Shown one piece after another: positions 7,571 through 15,787 of a DNA stretch of 43,121 nucleotides; position 1 is the first letter of the stretch; every line of letters starts with the position of its first letter. The translations under genes and the position numbers were made by a program. The notes beneath the pieces were generated by a model. That model did not search any database, was not told where the DNA came from, and worked only from the letters and a program-made list of their open reading frames with translations. Source of the DNA: an uncultured Bacteroidales bacterium (lineage in GTDB: Bacteria; Bacteroidota; Bacteroidia; Bacteroidales; P3). The DNA lies in the NCBI GenBank assembly GCA_910586395.1, contig CAJUFX010000007.1, positions 69,392-112,512 of the forward strand, read 5' to 3'.

Positions 7571-8485
7571 ATGGCGTCGGCTCAGTCTTATATCAAGGGA
7601 TTCGGTACCTATCTGCGTTTGGAAAAACATCTCTCCGAAGCCACGATAGCGGCTTATCAGCATGATGTCGCGCAGTTCGAAGCTTTTTTACAGGCCGGTC
7701 GGCAGACGCCCGTTCCGTGGACGGCCGTGCGGCAGGCGGAGGTCGAGGCTTTCTTGACGTATTTGTATGACATGAAGCTGGCCGCGACGACTCAAGCGCG
7801 TATGTTGAGCGGGCTGAAGACGTTTTTCGGCTATCTGGCGGAGGAAGGCTTGGTTGAGGTTTCGCCGACCGAATTGGTGGAGACGCCCCAATGGCGGCGG
7901 CGTCTGCCCGACGTGCTGACGGTGGAGGACATCGATGCGATCATGCAGGCCATCGATATGAGTAAGGCGGAAGGCCGGCGCAACAAAACCATTATCGCGG
8001 TGCTGTATGCCTGCGGGTTGCGGGTCTCGGAACTGACGGGCCTGCGGCTTTCGGGGCTGTTTTTGGACGAGGGCTTTGTGCGTGTCATCGGTAAGGGCGA
8101 CAAGGAAAGGCTTGTGCCGATCGGACAGGAAGCCGTAAGGCTTTTGGAACACTATATCCGTTACGACCGCAGCCAGTTGGACGTGAAGCACGGCTGTGAG
8201 GACATTGTTTTCCTGAACCGCCGGGGCGGCCGTTTGAGCCGCGAGATGGTTTTCATGATGATACGACAGGCGGCCGGGGCGGCGGGTATCACGAAAGCGG
8301 TCAGTCCGCACAGTTTCCGGCACAGTTTCGCGACGCATCTCGTGGAGGGGGGCGCTGACCTGCGGGCCGTGCAGGAGATGCTGGGACACGCCTCCATCAC
8401 GACGACGGAGATTTATACACATTTGGACAAACGGTATCTGCGGGAGACGATACAGCAGTTTCATCCGTTTTCCAAATATAAGTAA
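7571..8485 (+). CDS. xerD: Tyrosine recombinase XerD
   Basis: A 304-residue site-specific recombinase of the XerC/XerD family, which resolves chromosome dimers at dif during division. The N-terminal SAM-like DNA-binding domain covers about residues 5-95. The catalytic set is complete: R151 (CGLRVSEL), K175 (GKGDKE), H247 and R250 (HSFRH), H273 (LGHAS) and nucleophile Y282 (EIYTHL). Length and motif spacing fit the housekeeping XerD, and no prophage or integron genes surround it. It starts 17 bases after the phosphatase gene and may be co-transcribed with the hydrogenase operon, although no functional link is known. Confidence 0.93.
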   Translation: MASAQSYIKGFGTYLRLEKHLSEATIAAYQHDVAQFEAFLQAGRQTPVPWTAVRQAEVEAFLTYLYDMKLAATTQARMLSGLKTFFGYLAEEGLVEVSPTELVETPQWRRRLPDVLTVEDIDAIMQAIDMSKAEGRRNKTIIAVLYACGLRVSELTGLRLSGLFLDEGFVRVIGKGDKERLVPIGQEAVRLLEHYIRYDRSQLDVKHGCEDIVFLNRRGGRLSREMVFMMIRQAAGAAGITKAVSPHSFRHSFATHLVEGGADLRAVQEMLGHASITTTEIYTHLDKRYLRETIQQFHPFSKYK

Positions 8486-8506
8486 GAACATAACAAAGTA
8501 AGGAAA

Positions 8507-11161
8507 ATGAAAGGAAAAGGTTGGTATGTCGCGGGCATGATGACGGTGGTATGGTTGATGATCGGATTGTCGGCCGGCGTGTCGGCGCAGAAACCGGCGG
8601 CCGGTCAGTCCGCCGCGGAGCGGTCGGCCCTGCGTTTTTTGTATGCCTATATGCCGTTGGGCGATTTGGCGGATTACGACAGCGCGTTTTATCTGGAAAA
8701 CGTGCGTTTGGCCTTGCGGGCGCGGGCGGAGATGCCGTGGGGCATGTCAGTGCCGGAACGCGAATTCCGGCATTTCGTGTTGCCGGTGCGTGTCAATAAC
8801 GAGAATTTGGACAGTTCCCGGCGGGTTTTTTATCGGGAACTGAAACCGCGCGTGCAACATCTTTCGATGTCCGAGGCTGTGTTGGAGGTCAATCACTGGT
8901 GTCATGAAAAGGCCGTTTATACGCCTTCGGACGCGCGGACTTCTTCGCCTTTGGCGACGGTCAAGACCGCCTACGGGCGTTGCGGCGAGGAATCGGTGTT
9001 TCTCGTGGCGGCCCTGCGGTCGGTCGGCATTCCGGCGCGTCAGGTCTATACGCCGCGCTGGGCGCATACCGACGACAACCATGCCTGGGTGGAGGCCTGG
9101 GTCGATGGCACCTGGTATTTTCTCGGGGCCTGCGAACCGGAACCGGTTCTGAATCTGGCTTGGTTCAACGAGCCGGCTTCGCGCGGTATGCTCATGCACA
9201 CCAAAGTGTTCGGGGCCTACGACGGGCCGGAAGAGGTCATCGGGCGGACGCCCTGTTATACGGAAATCAACGTTATCGGGCAGTATGCGCCGGTGGGGCG
9301 GTTGAAGGTGCGGGTCTTGGATGAGGACGGAGAGCCGGTGCCCGGGGCGCGTACCGATTATAAGTTGTACAATTACGCCGAGTTCTTTACGGTGGCATCT
9401 TTTCCAACCGACGGGCGCGGCGAGACGGCTTTGACGGCCGGCCGGGGCGACATGCTCGTATGGGCATCCAAAGGCGATAGCTTCGGTTTCGCCAAGGTCT
9501 CTTTCGGACGCGACAGCCTCGTGGAGATTGTGTTGAACCGTCGCGTGGGCGATGAATTCGCCGTGGATTTCGATATGGAACCGCCTGCGGCGACGGCTCA
9601 GACCGTTTCGGTAACGCCCGGACAGCGGGCGGCCAATGACCGCCGCCTGCAGGCCGAGGATGCGATACGCAACGCTTATACCGCCACGTTCGCGACCGGC
9701 GGGACGGCCTGCCGGCAGCTGGCGTTCTTGGAAGATACGTCGCTCCGTCGTCAGGCCGCGGACTTTCTGGTACGTAGCCGCGGCAACCATGCCGTTTTGC
9801 GGGATTTTCTGGGAACGGCGCCGGCCGCAGGGGCCGACAAGGCCGTGCGGCTGTTGTCGGTCATCGCCGAAAAAGACTTGCGAGACATAGAACCGGCCGT
9901 ATTGCAGGATCATTTCGCACATACACCGTCTCGCACTGAAGGCATGGACGAGGAGGTCTGGGCGCGTTACGTGCTCAATCCGCGCGTGCGTTACGAGCGG
10001 CTGACACCTTACAAACAGTATTTTCAAGAAAATCTGCCGGACACGTTGCAGAGGCGTGTCTGTGCCGATCCGGCTTGGTTCGCGGCCTATTGTTTGGCGC
10101 AGGTCCGCCTGCAGCCCGACCGCAATCCGCAACGCGTGCCGGTCTCGCCCATAGGCGTATGGCGGTGTAAGGTGGCCGACTTGGCGTCGTTGCGTATCTT
10201 TTATGTGTCGGTATTGCGGAGTTTGGGTATTCCGGCGCGCCTGCACGAAGTGACGGGCAAGACGCAGTATATGGATGCGGCGGGACATTGGCGGGAAGTG
10301 AATTTCGGGGAGGTTGTCGCCCAGCGTCCGGTGCAGGGCTTGCTGAGGCTCGGCTATGCAGGCACGCAGCCAAAAGATCCCGTTTATTATACGCATTTCA
10401 CGCTTTCGCATTACAACGGTCAGGCTTTCGATTTGCTGACGTTCGACGAGAGCCGGGAAACCACGTGGCGAAATTATTTTGAGGCGGGGCAGACGGTTGA
10501 TACGGGGTACTATCTGCTGTGCAGCGGTAGCCGTCTGGCGCAGGGCGGCGTGTTGGCGCATCTGCGGGCTTTCAACGTGTCGGCCGGCGACACGCTGACG
10601 CAGCCTTTGATCGTGCGGCGGGATTCCGGCCGTATCGGGGTGGTCGGCGCGTTTGATGCGGAAAGTCAATACCGACCGTTGGCGGCGGGTGGTTCGGGGG
10701 CTTCGTCGGCTTCGGGGGGGTCTGTCGCCGATGCCGGGGCGGTGCAGCGTGTTTTGCAGGCCACGGGGCGTGGATTCTATGTGTTGGGGATTTTAGGGCC
10801 GGGGCAGGAACCTACCGACCATGCGCTACGGGACGTGACGGCTGTCGCGGCCGAATTGGAGGCCGTCGGTCGCCCCATGCTGCTGTTGTGCCGCGACGAA
10901 GCCGACTGGCAGCGTTTTGAGGCCGGCGCGTGGCGCAATCTGCCGGCGCAGACGCAATACGGTTTGGATGAAGGGGGCGCGATAGAAGCGGCCCTGCGCG
11001 AAAATTTGGATTTGGGGTCGGCCCAGTTGCCGATATGGATCGTGGCCGATACGTTCAACCGCGTCGTGTGGTTCAGCCGCGGTTACACGATCGGCTTGGG
11101 AGAACAACTGCTGAAAGTGTTGCAATCGCTTGCCGCACCTTCTCCGGATACGGCACGTTAG
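8507..11161 (+). CDS. Exported transglutaminase-like protein with a C-terminal thioredoxin-like domain
   Basis: An 884-residue exported protein. A signal peptide covers about residues 1-27 (hydrophobic MMTVVWLMIGLSAGVSA). The transglutaminase core has a full triad: C159 (GRCGEES), H192 (NHAWVEAW) and D200 (VDGTWYFL), so a peptidase, amidase or transglutaminase reaction is possible. A carboxypeptidase-regulatory-like beta domain follows near 265-345 (RLKVRVLDEDGEPVPGAR). Near 545-600 is a second, degenerate core (CKVADLASLRIFYVSVLRSL) with no matching His and Asp. A Gly/Ser/Ala linker near 725-740 leads to a thioredoxin-like C-terminal domain without the CxxC pair. Substrate unknown. It starts 21 bases after xerD; its last 89 bases overlap cutC on the other strand. 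Confidence 0.85.
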   Translation: MKGKGWYVAGMMTVVWLMIGLSAGVSAQKPAAGQSAAERSALRFLYAYMPLGDLADYDSAFYLENVRLALRARAEMPWGMSVPEREFRHFVLPVRVNNENLDSSRRVFYRELKPRVQHLSMSEAVLEVNHWCHEKAVYTPSDARTSSPLATVKTAYGRCGEESVFLVAALRSVGIPARQVYTPRWAHTDDNHAWVEAWVDGTWYFLGACEPEPVLNLAWFNEPASRGMLMHTKVFGAYDGPEEVIGRTPCYTEINVIGQYAPVGRLKVRVLDEDGEPVPGARTDYKLYNYAEFFTVASFPTDGRGETALTAGRGDMLVWASKGDSFGFAKVSFGRDSLVEIVLNRRVGDEFAVDFDMEPPAATAQTVSVTPGQRAANDRRLQAEDAIRNAYTATFATGGTACRQLAFLEDTSLRRQAADFLVRSRGNHAVLRDFLGTAPAAGADKAVRLLSVIAEKDLRDIEPAVLQDHFAHTPSRTEGMDEEVWARYVLNPRVRYERLTPYKQYFQENLPDTLQRRVCADPAWFAAYCLAQVRLQPDRNPQRVPVSPIGVWRCKVADLASLRIFYVSVLRSLGIPARLHEVTGKTQYMDAAGHWREVNFGEVVAQRPVQGLLRLGYAGTQPKDPVYYTHFTLSHYNGQAFDLLTFDESRETTWRNYFEAGQTVDTGYYLLCSGSRLAQGGVLAHLRAFNVSAGDTLTQPLIVRRDSGRIGVVGAFDAESQYRPLAAGGSGASSASGGSVADAGAVQRVLQATGRGFYVLGILGPGQEPTDHALRDVTAVAAELEAVGRPMLLLCRDEADWQRFEAGAWRNLPAQTQYGLDEGGAIEAALRENLDLGSAQLPIWIVADTFNRVVWFSRGYTIGLGEQLLKVLQSLAAPSPDTAR

Positions 11162-11822
11162 GCACGCCCATGCCCAAGGCTTCGGCCGTATGCGGGTCGG
11201 GGCGCGCCGCCGAGAAGTGAAACTCGCGCGCGCCGCAGGCCAGGGCCAGCGCGGCGATGTTCTGAGGCGAAACGCCGCCCCCCGGCATGATTTGCAAGCG
11301 GCGGGCCTTTTCGACGCAGGCTTTGAGCAAAGCCGCGCCCTGCGGCGCGCTCTCCGCCGCCCCGGACGTGAGGATGCGGTCGTAGCCTTCTTCTTCCAGA
11401 CCGCCTACGCTTTCAAGCGGCGCGCGGCAGAAATCGAACGCCCGGTGGAACGTCAGGCTGCGGCTTTTGTCCGTGTGGCGGCGGCAGCGGCGCGCCCAAT
11501 CCCAGTCGATATCGCCGTTGGCGGTCAGGGCACCGACGACGAGACCGTCGGCGCCCAGGGCCTGGGCCTGTTCGATATCGTACAGCATTTCTTCCTTTTC
11601 GGCTTCCGTATAAGTGAACAGGCCGCTCCGCGGTCTAATCAGCACGTGCACGCCTTGGGGCAGCCGCGCTTTGGCGCGTCGGATCAAGCCGTAGGAGGGC
11701 GTCAGGCCGCCCTCGCTTCCGGCCACGCACAATTCCACGCGGTCGGCGCCCGCCGCCATGGCCGCCTCTGCGATTTCCACGCTGTAGGCGCAGACTTCTA
11801 TCTTGAATTCGTCTCGTCGCAT
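11073..11822 (-). CDS. cutC: CutC family protein
   Basis: A 249-residue TIM-barrel protein of the CutC family, historically linked to copper homeostasis; the biochemical role is uncertain. Conserved segments include VCAYSVEIAEAAMAAGADRVELC at the N-terminus, GGLTPSYGLI, FHRAFDF near residue 125 and ILTSGAAESA near 150. It starts 13 bases after the fucosidase stop and probably shares its transcript. Its 3' end overlaps the transglutaminase gene tail to tail by 89 bases; the residues after about 220 are encoded in that overlap. Confidence 0.93.
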   Translation of the reverse strand: MRRDEFKIEVCAYSVEIAEAAMAAGADRVELCVAGSEGGLTPSYGLIRRAKARLPQGVHVLIRPRSGLFTYTEAEKEEMLYDIEQAQALGADGLVVGALTANGDIDWDWARRCRRHTDKSRSLTFHRAFDFCRAPLESVGGLEEEGYDRILTSGAAESAPQGAALLKACVEKARRLQIMPGGGVSPQNIAALALACGAREFHFSAARPDPHTAEALGMGVPNVPYPEKVRQAIATLSAVVLPSRSCNRG

Positions 11823-11835
11823 GGTCGTTTCCCGC

Positions 11836-13155
11836 TTATTTGCCAGACAAGATCAACCGCACCACATAGTCGGGGCCGAAAGGCGTTTCGGGCAGTTCGA
11901 GGCAGACGCCCTGCGCGTTTTGACGGAAGCGGACGGCCTTGCCCGCCGGAAACGTCTGCGCCTGCTTTACTTTCTGCGTCAGGGCGGGCAGGCAAAGGGC
12001 CCGGTCCGGCCAGTTGAGGATATGCACATAGAGCGTGTCGCCTTTGCGCGTCGTCACGCCCCAGTCGCGCGGGCTGACATCGCCGCCCCGCGTGCCGTAA
12101 ACCGTCTCGCCGTAAACGTCGAACCAATCGCCTATGGCCTGCAGGCGTTCCAGAGCCGCTTCCGGCAAGGCGCCGTCGGGCTGCGGGCCGATGTTGAGCA
12201 GCAGGTTGGCGTTACGGCCGGCCGCCCCGACGATGTACCGGATGAGTTCGTCGGCCGACTTGTAGTTCTGGTCTTTGATTTTATAGCCCCACATGCCGTT
12301 CATCGTCTGACAGGTCTCCAGCGGCAGATTCGCGATGTCCTGCCCCGACAGGCCGGCCTTGTTCTCCCCCGGCAGGTCCCGTTCGAAAATCTGGATGTCC
12401 TCGCCCGCAAACGGCACCTGATGGTGGTTGTTGCCGATCAGGCAGGACGGCTGCAACCGGTGGATCAAGTCGTATTGTTCGGGCAACCGCCAGTCGAAGC
12501 CGGGGTCGGCGTCGTGGTCCCACCAGCCGTCGAACCAAATGGCGCCGATCGGGCCGTAGTTTGTCAGGAGCTCGGTCAGTTGCCGGTTCATGAAATCGAA
12601 ATAACGGTCGTAGTTGTAAACGGTGTCGCGTCCCGTGCCGCGCCCCGTGCGGCCGATGGGGTAGTCTTCGCTGTCCCAGTCCAAATGCGAATAGTAAAAA
12701 TGCAGTTTGAGCCCCGCTTCCCGGCAGGCTTCGGCAAGTTCGGTCAAGAGGTCGCGGCCGAAAGGCGTGCTGTTCACAATGTTGTAGTCGGGTGCGGCCG
12801 CGCTGTTCCAAAGCGAAAAGCCGTCGTGGTGGCGCGTGGTGATGCAGATGTAGCGGGCGCCGGCGTCCTTGAAGGCCTGTACCCAGGCGCGGGCGTCGAA
12901 GCGGATGGGGTAAAAGGCCGGGGCGAGTTTGCGGTATTCGCGGTGGTCGAGGTTTTGGTTCGTCATGATCCATTCTCCTTGTCCGAGCATGCTGTAGAGG
13001 CCGAAATGCAGGAAAATGCCGAATTTGTTGTCGGCAAATTCCCCGCGGGCTTTCAGGTTTTCGGCCGATGGGGTATAGACGTAGGCCGTGTCGGCGTACC
13101 CGAAACCGAGGCTCAAAGTGGCCATCCCGAGGAGCAGTGCCAAAAGGTATTTCAT
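11836..13155 (-). CDS. Secreted alpha-L-fucosidase, GH29
   Basis: A 439-residue glycoside hydrolase family 29 enzyme that releases L-fucose from host or dietary glycans. The start at 13155 gives a signal peptide (MKYLLALLLGMATLSLGFGYA), so it is exported; an open frame further upstream runs into the opposing gene and is not used. Family motifs: FGIFLHFGLYS near residue 45, RHHDGFSLW near 108 and IWFDGWWD, where D209 is the expected nucleophile. No CBM or F5/8 domain is attached. cutC follows after 13 bases. No other glycan-degradation genes or SusCD pair are in the window, so it is not part of a visible polysaccharide locus. Confidence 0.93.
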   Translation of the reverse strand: MKYLLALLLGMATLSLGFGYADTAYVYTPSAENLKARGEFADNKFGIFLHFGLYSMLGQGEWIMTNQNLDHREYRKLAPAFYPIRFDARAWVQAFKDAGARYICITTRHHDGFSLWNSAAAPDYNIVNSTPFGRDLLTELAEACREAGLKLHFYYSHLDWDSEDYPIGRTGRGTGRDTVYNYDRYFDFMNRQLTELLTNYGPIGAIWFDGWWDHDADPGFDWRLPEQYDLIHRLQPSCLIGNNHHQVPFAGEDIQIFERDLPGENKAGLSGQDIANLPLETCQTMNGMWGYKIKDQNYKSADELIRYIVGAAGRNANLLLNIGPQPDGALPEAALERLQAIGDWFDVYGETVYGTRGGDVSPRDWGVTTRKGDTLYVHILNWPDRALCLPALTQKVKQAQTFPAGKAVRFRQNAQGVCLELPETPFGPDYVVRLILSGK

Positions 13156-13206
13156 ATTCCGTTTGTTTTGAATTAGGTAGTTGAAAAGTTGGGTAAGGTC
13201 GTGCAA

Positions 13207-13214
13207 CAAACTTA
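13207..13214 (-). promoter_or_regulatory. Fucosidase -7 promoter element
   Basis: TAAGTTTG on the minus strand fits TAnnTTTG and lies about 52 bases before the fucosidase start. No TTTG is present 19 bases upstream, so an activator may be needed. Confidence 0.55.
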
Positions 13215-13257
13215 CGAATATTTTACTTAACTTCGCGAATTCTAATTCGGAGGCCCC

Positions 13258-13791
13258 ATGTTGACGAAAGCGGATTTGCGGCAACGCATGAAGGATTTGA
13301 AGAAACAATGCAGCGAAGCTGAACGCGAGCGGCTGTCGGTATTGGTCATGGCGCAGGCGGAGGCGCACGAATGGTTCCGTGCCGCCAAGACGGTCATGGT
13401 CTATCATGCGTTGAAAGACGAAGTGCGGACGCAGGATTTCATCGAGAAGTGGCATCGGGAAAAGGAAATCTGGCTGCCGGTGGTCGAAGGCATGGATATC
13501 CGGCTCAAACGGTACGAGGGGGCGGACCGCATGCGCGGCGGCGCGTTGCATGTCATGGAACCCGATACGGACGTGTATCAGGAAGATTACGACCGGATAG
13601 ACCTTGTTCTCGTGCCGGGCGTCGCTTTTGACGCGGGGGGCTACCGTTTGGGACGCGGCAAAGGGTTCTACGACCGTTTTCTGCCCAAGGTCAAGGCGCC
13701 TAAAATCGGCATCTGTTTCCCGTTCCAGTTTGTGGAAAACGTACCGTTCGACGAAGGCGACGTGCCGGTGGACGCGGTCTTGCATGGCTAA
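13258..13791 (+). CDS. 5-formyltetrahydrofolate cyclo-ligase
   Basis: A 177-residue MTHFS/YgfA-type enzyme that uses ATP to turn 5-formyl-THF into 5,10-methenyl-THF in folate one-carbon metabolism. The diagnostic C-terminal block is present: VPGVAFDAGGYRLGRGKGFYDRF near residues 120-142, with nucleotide-binding N-terminal lysines in MLTKADLRQRMK. The start is supported by a Shine-Dalgarno site GGAGG at 13249-13253. It is divergent from the fucosidase gene, with 102 bases between starts. Its stop (TAA within ATGGCTAAC) precedes the TlpA-like gene by 40 bases. Confidence 0.94.
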   Translation: MLTKADLRQRMKDLKKQCSEAERERLSVLVMAQAEAHEWFRAAKTVMVYHALKDEVRTQDFIEKWHREKEIWLPVVEGMDIRLKRYEGADRMRGGALHVMEPDTDVYQEDYDRIDLVLVPGVAFDAGGYRLGRGKGFYDRFLPKVKAPKIGICFPFQFVENVPFDEGDVPVDAVLHG

Positions 13792-13831
13792 CAATCAATT
13801 AAGGGACAACAAACAAACACCTCGATACAAC

Positions 13832-15016
13832 ATGAAAAACAATTTGAAATCTATCGCATGGACGCTTGGCGCTCTGGCGGTATTGACGACCGGTTGCCGT
13901 CAGAAGGCGGCGGTGGAAGTGGAGATAGAGGGGCTGCAGGACGGGCCCGTCTATGTGCATTATGCGCCGGTTACGGATTTGTCGGCCGTTGTGGACGATA
14001 CGTTGCAGGCCGAAGACGGCAAGTTCTCGTTCAGCCCGGCCATAGGGGAGGTGCCGCTGGAAATACGGATTGAACCGGCGGCCGATTTGCGGGTTGACCG
14101 CCGCGGCCGGCTGTCGGTGCCGATGAGCCACCGCATCCGGTTTTGGATGCAACCGAACGAGCAGGTGCGTCTGCGCGGCAGTTATGAAGACGGCTGTCTG
14201 AATTATATGTTGCGTGGCTCCAAGGATCTGGAGGCGCAGGCGGCCCTGCGTGGCAGCGTCAAGGGCGTGTTGCGGGAGTACAGCCTTATGGCCAGGGCGG
14301 TGGACAGCCTTTATGGTTTGGGCATCGACAATATAGATGAGGCTTATGTGGACAGCCTCTATGCCGAACTTTCGGCGCGTATGGAGACGGTGCATGCGGC
14401 CGAGCAGCAGTTTGTCCGCACGCATGCGGGACATGTGCTTTCCGGTCTGTATCTGTTGGAACAGCAGTCGGCCGACGCTTTTCTGGAACTTGAACAGGGC
14501 CTGCAGGCCGGTGTGCGCGATGGCTTGCTGAAAGAGCGCATCGCGGAGGCCAAGGCCTATTTTGAACGCCGCAAGCAATTGGAGGCCAATGCGGCGGCCT
14601 TGGTTCAGGATGCCGTAGCTCCGGATTTTACGTTGACGGATATCCACGGAAAGCCGGTCAGGCTGTCGGATTACGCCAAACGCTATGTTGTCTTGGATTT
14701 TTGGGGAACCTGGTGTCCGTGGTGCATCAAGGGAATGCCGGAAATGAAGCGGTATTACGAAAAGTACGGCCGCAAGGTGACGTTTATCGGCATCGCCTGC
14801 CGCGACCGTTTGGATAAGGTGCAGGATTTGGTCAAGAAGGAAAAGTTGCCTTGGCTGTCGGTCATGAACGGCGAGGGGGACAACGACGTCTCGTTCCGGT
14901 ATGGCGTGAGTGGCTATCCGACCAAAGTCATTCTCAAACCGGGCCTGAAAGTGGAAAAGGTCGTGTTGGGCGAGGATCCGGTGTTCTACGAAACGCTGGA
15001 CGCGCTGATGAAATAA
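13832..15016 (+). CDS. TlpA-like thioredoxin-family lipoprotein
   Basis: A 394-residue lipoprotein: signal sequence with lipobox LTTGC (C22), a DUF4369-like N-terminal beta domain common in Bacteroidota, a helical middle part, and a C-terminal AhpC/TSA or TlpA-type thioredoxin domain from about residue 260 (APDFTLTDIHGKPVRLSDY). The redox pair is WGTWCPWC, C295 and C298. The likely role is periplasmic thiol-disulfide exchange, with unknown client. The start at 13832 was chosen because it gives the signal peptide; the open frame upstream overlaps the cyclo-ligase. A rho-independent terminator for this transcript is found at 15151-15182, within the 3' end of the opposing gene. Confidence 0.92.
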   Translation: MKNNLKSIAWTLGALAVLTTGCRQKAAVEVEIEGLQDGPVYVHYAPVTDLSAVVDDTLQAEDGKFSFSPAIGEVPLEIRIEPAADLRVDRRGRLSVPMSHRIRFWMQPNEQVRLRGSYEDGCLNYMLRGSKDLEAQAALRGSVKGVLREYSLMARAVDSLYGLGIDNIDEAYVDSLYAELSARMETVHAAEQQFVRTHAGHVLSGLYLLEQQSADAFLELEQGLQAGVRDGLLKERIAEAKAYFERRKQLEANAAALVQDAVAPDFTLTDIHGKPVRLSDYAKRYVVLDFWGTWCPWCIKGMPEMKRYYEKYGRKVTFIGIACRDRLDKVQDLVKKEKLPWLSVMNGEGDNDVSFRYGVSGYPTKVILKPGLKVEKVVLGEDPVFYETLDALMK

Positions 15017-15046
15017 ACCGGTGGTTGGCCGTCGTGTGGCGGCATC

Positions 15047-15787
15047 CTAAACCGTTTCCGGACGGAAATCCGCTTCAAGGTACGGACTGCATACGGTCAG
15101 GCGGTAGGTTTTCCGCCCGCGGATTTCCTGAAAAGAATGAAAATAAAGCGTACGGGCTTCGTAAGAGGCCCGTATTTTTTTTAAGCGGGGCAGGCGGGCG
15201 GGGCCGGTCGTCTGGGCATCGTCCGTGCCGTTTGCTTCGTTTGTATCGTCCGCGCCGTCGAATTGCAGCGTGTAAAGCGACAGGCCTTGGGATAGCCCGC
15301 AGCCGATGTATTTGTACAGGCTTTCCTTGCATGTCCAAAGCAGGATAAAGGCTTGGGGGCGCGCTTCGGGCGCGTGGCCGGCGATGAAGGCCTGTTCCGC
15401 TTGGCTGAAAAAACGGCGCGAGAGGGCTTCCCAACGTAGGCCGTCACTACATTCCAGATCTATGCCGACGGGGGCGGAACTCAGGGCCAAAGCGGTCGCT
15501 GCGCCGCTGTGCGACAGGTTGAAATGCAGGGGAAAACGCTCGCCCAAGTCCGGTTTGCCGTGCGGGCCGATGCGCCATGGCGGGGTTTTGCCCAAACCGT
15601 AGGCGGCGCAGGCTTCCTTTAAATGCGTATCCGTCCAAGCGTGTACGGCCGTTTTGAACGCGGCGGCACGCGGTTGCCCTTTTTCCGGCGGAACCGACGG
15701 CGCCAAGGGTTTCGGCGGATGCGGCGGTTCCGTTTCGAACCAGTCGAAAAAACGGCGGTAAATTTTAAGCGTCGCTTCGGGCAGCAT
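15047..15787 (-). CDS. 4'-phosphopantetheinyl transferase, Sfp type
   Basis: A 246-residue transferase that moves phosphopantetheine from CoA to a serine of an acyl or peptidyl carrier protein. Family signatures are visible: FNLSHSG, PVGIDLE near residue 135 and LLWTCKESLYKY near 175 (magnesium and CoA site). Length is a little above usual because of a polar, low-complexity stretch (DDTNEANGTDDAQTTG) near the C-terminus. The start is uncertain: the ATG at 15787 overlaps the uvrC stop by 23 bases, while an in-frame start at 15871 would overlap by 107. Translational coupling with uvrC is likely. Its 3' end contains a terminator acting on the opposite strand. Confidence 0.87.
   Translation of the reverse strand: MLPEATLKIYRRFFDWFETEPPHPPKPLAPSVPPEKGQPRAAAFKTAVHAWTDTHLKEACAAYGLGKTPPWRIGPHGKPDLGERFPLHFNLSHSGAATALALSSAPVGIDLECSDGLRWEALSRRFFSQAEQAFIAGHAPEARPQAFILLWTCKESLYKYIGCGLSQGLSLYTLQFDGADDTNEANGTDDAQTTGPARLPRLKKIRASYEARTLYFHSFQEIRGRKTYRLTVCSPYLEADFRPETV
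15151..15182 (+). terminator. Rho-independent terminator of the TlpA-like gene
   Basis: TACGGGC (15151-15157), a 10-base loop, GCCCGTA (15168-15174), then eight T. It lies 135 bases after the plus-strand gene, inside the coding 3' end of the phosphopantetheinyl transferase gene, where it encodes part of LKKIRASYEART on the minus strand. Confidence 0.85.

Noticed and set aside
7571..8485. Integrase of a mobile element
   Set aside because: Length, motifs and context fit housekeeping XerD; no att repeats, tRNA or phage genes are nearby.
13156..13794. Longer fucosidase frame on the minus strand
   Set aside because: The extension is antisense to the 5-formyl-THF cyclo-ligase gene; the start at 13155 gives a proper signal peptide.
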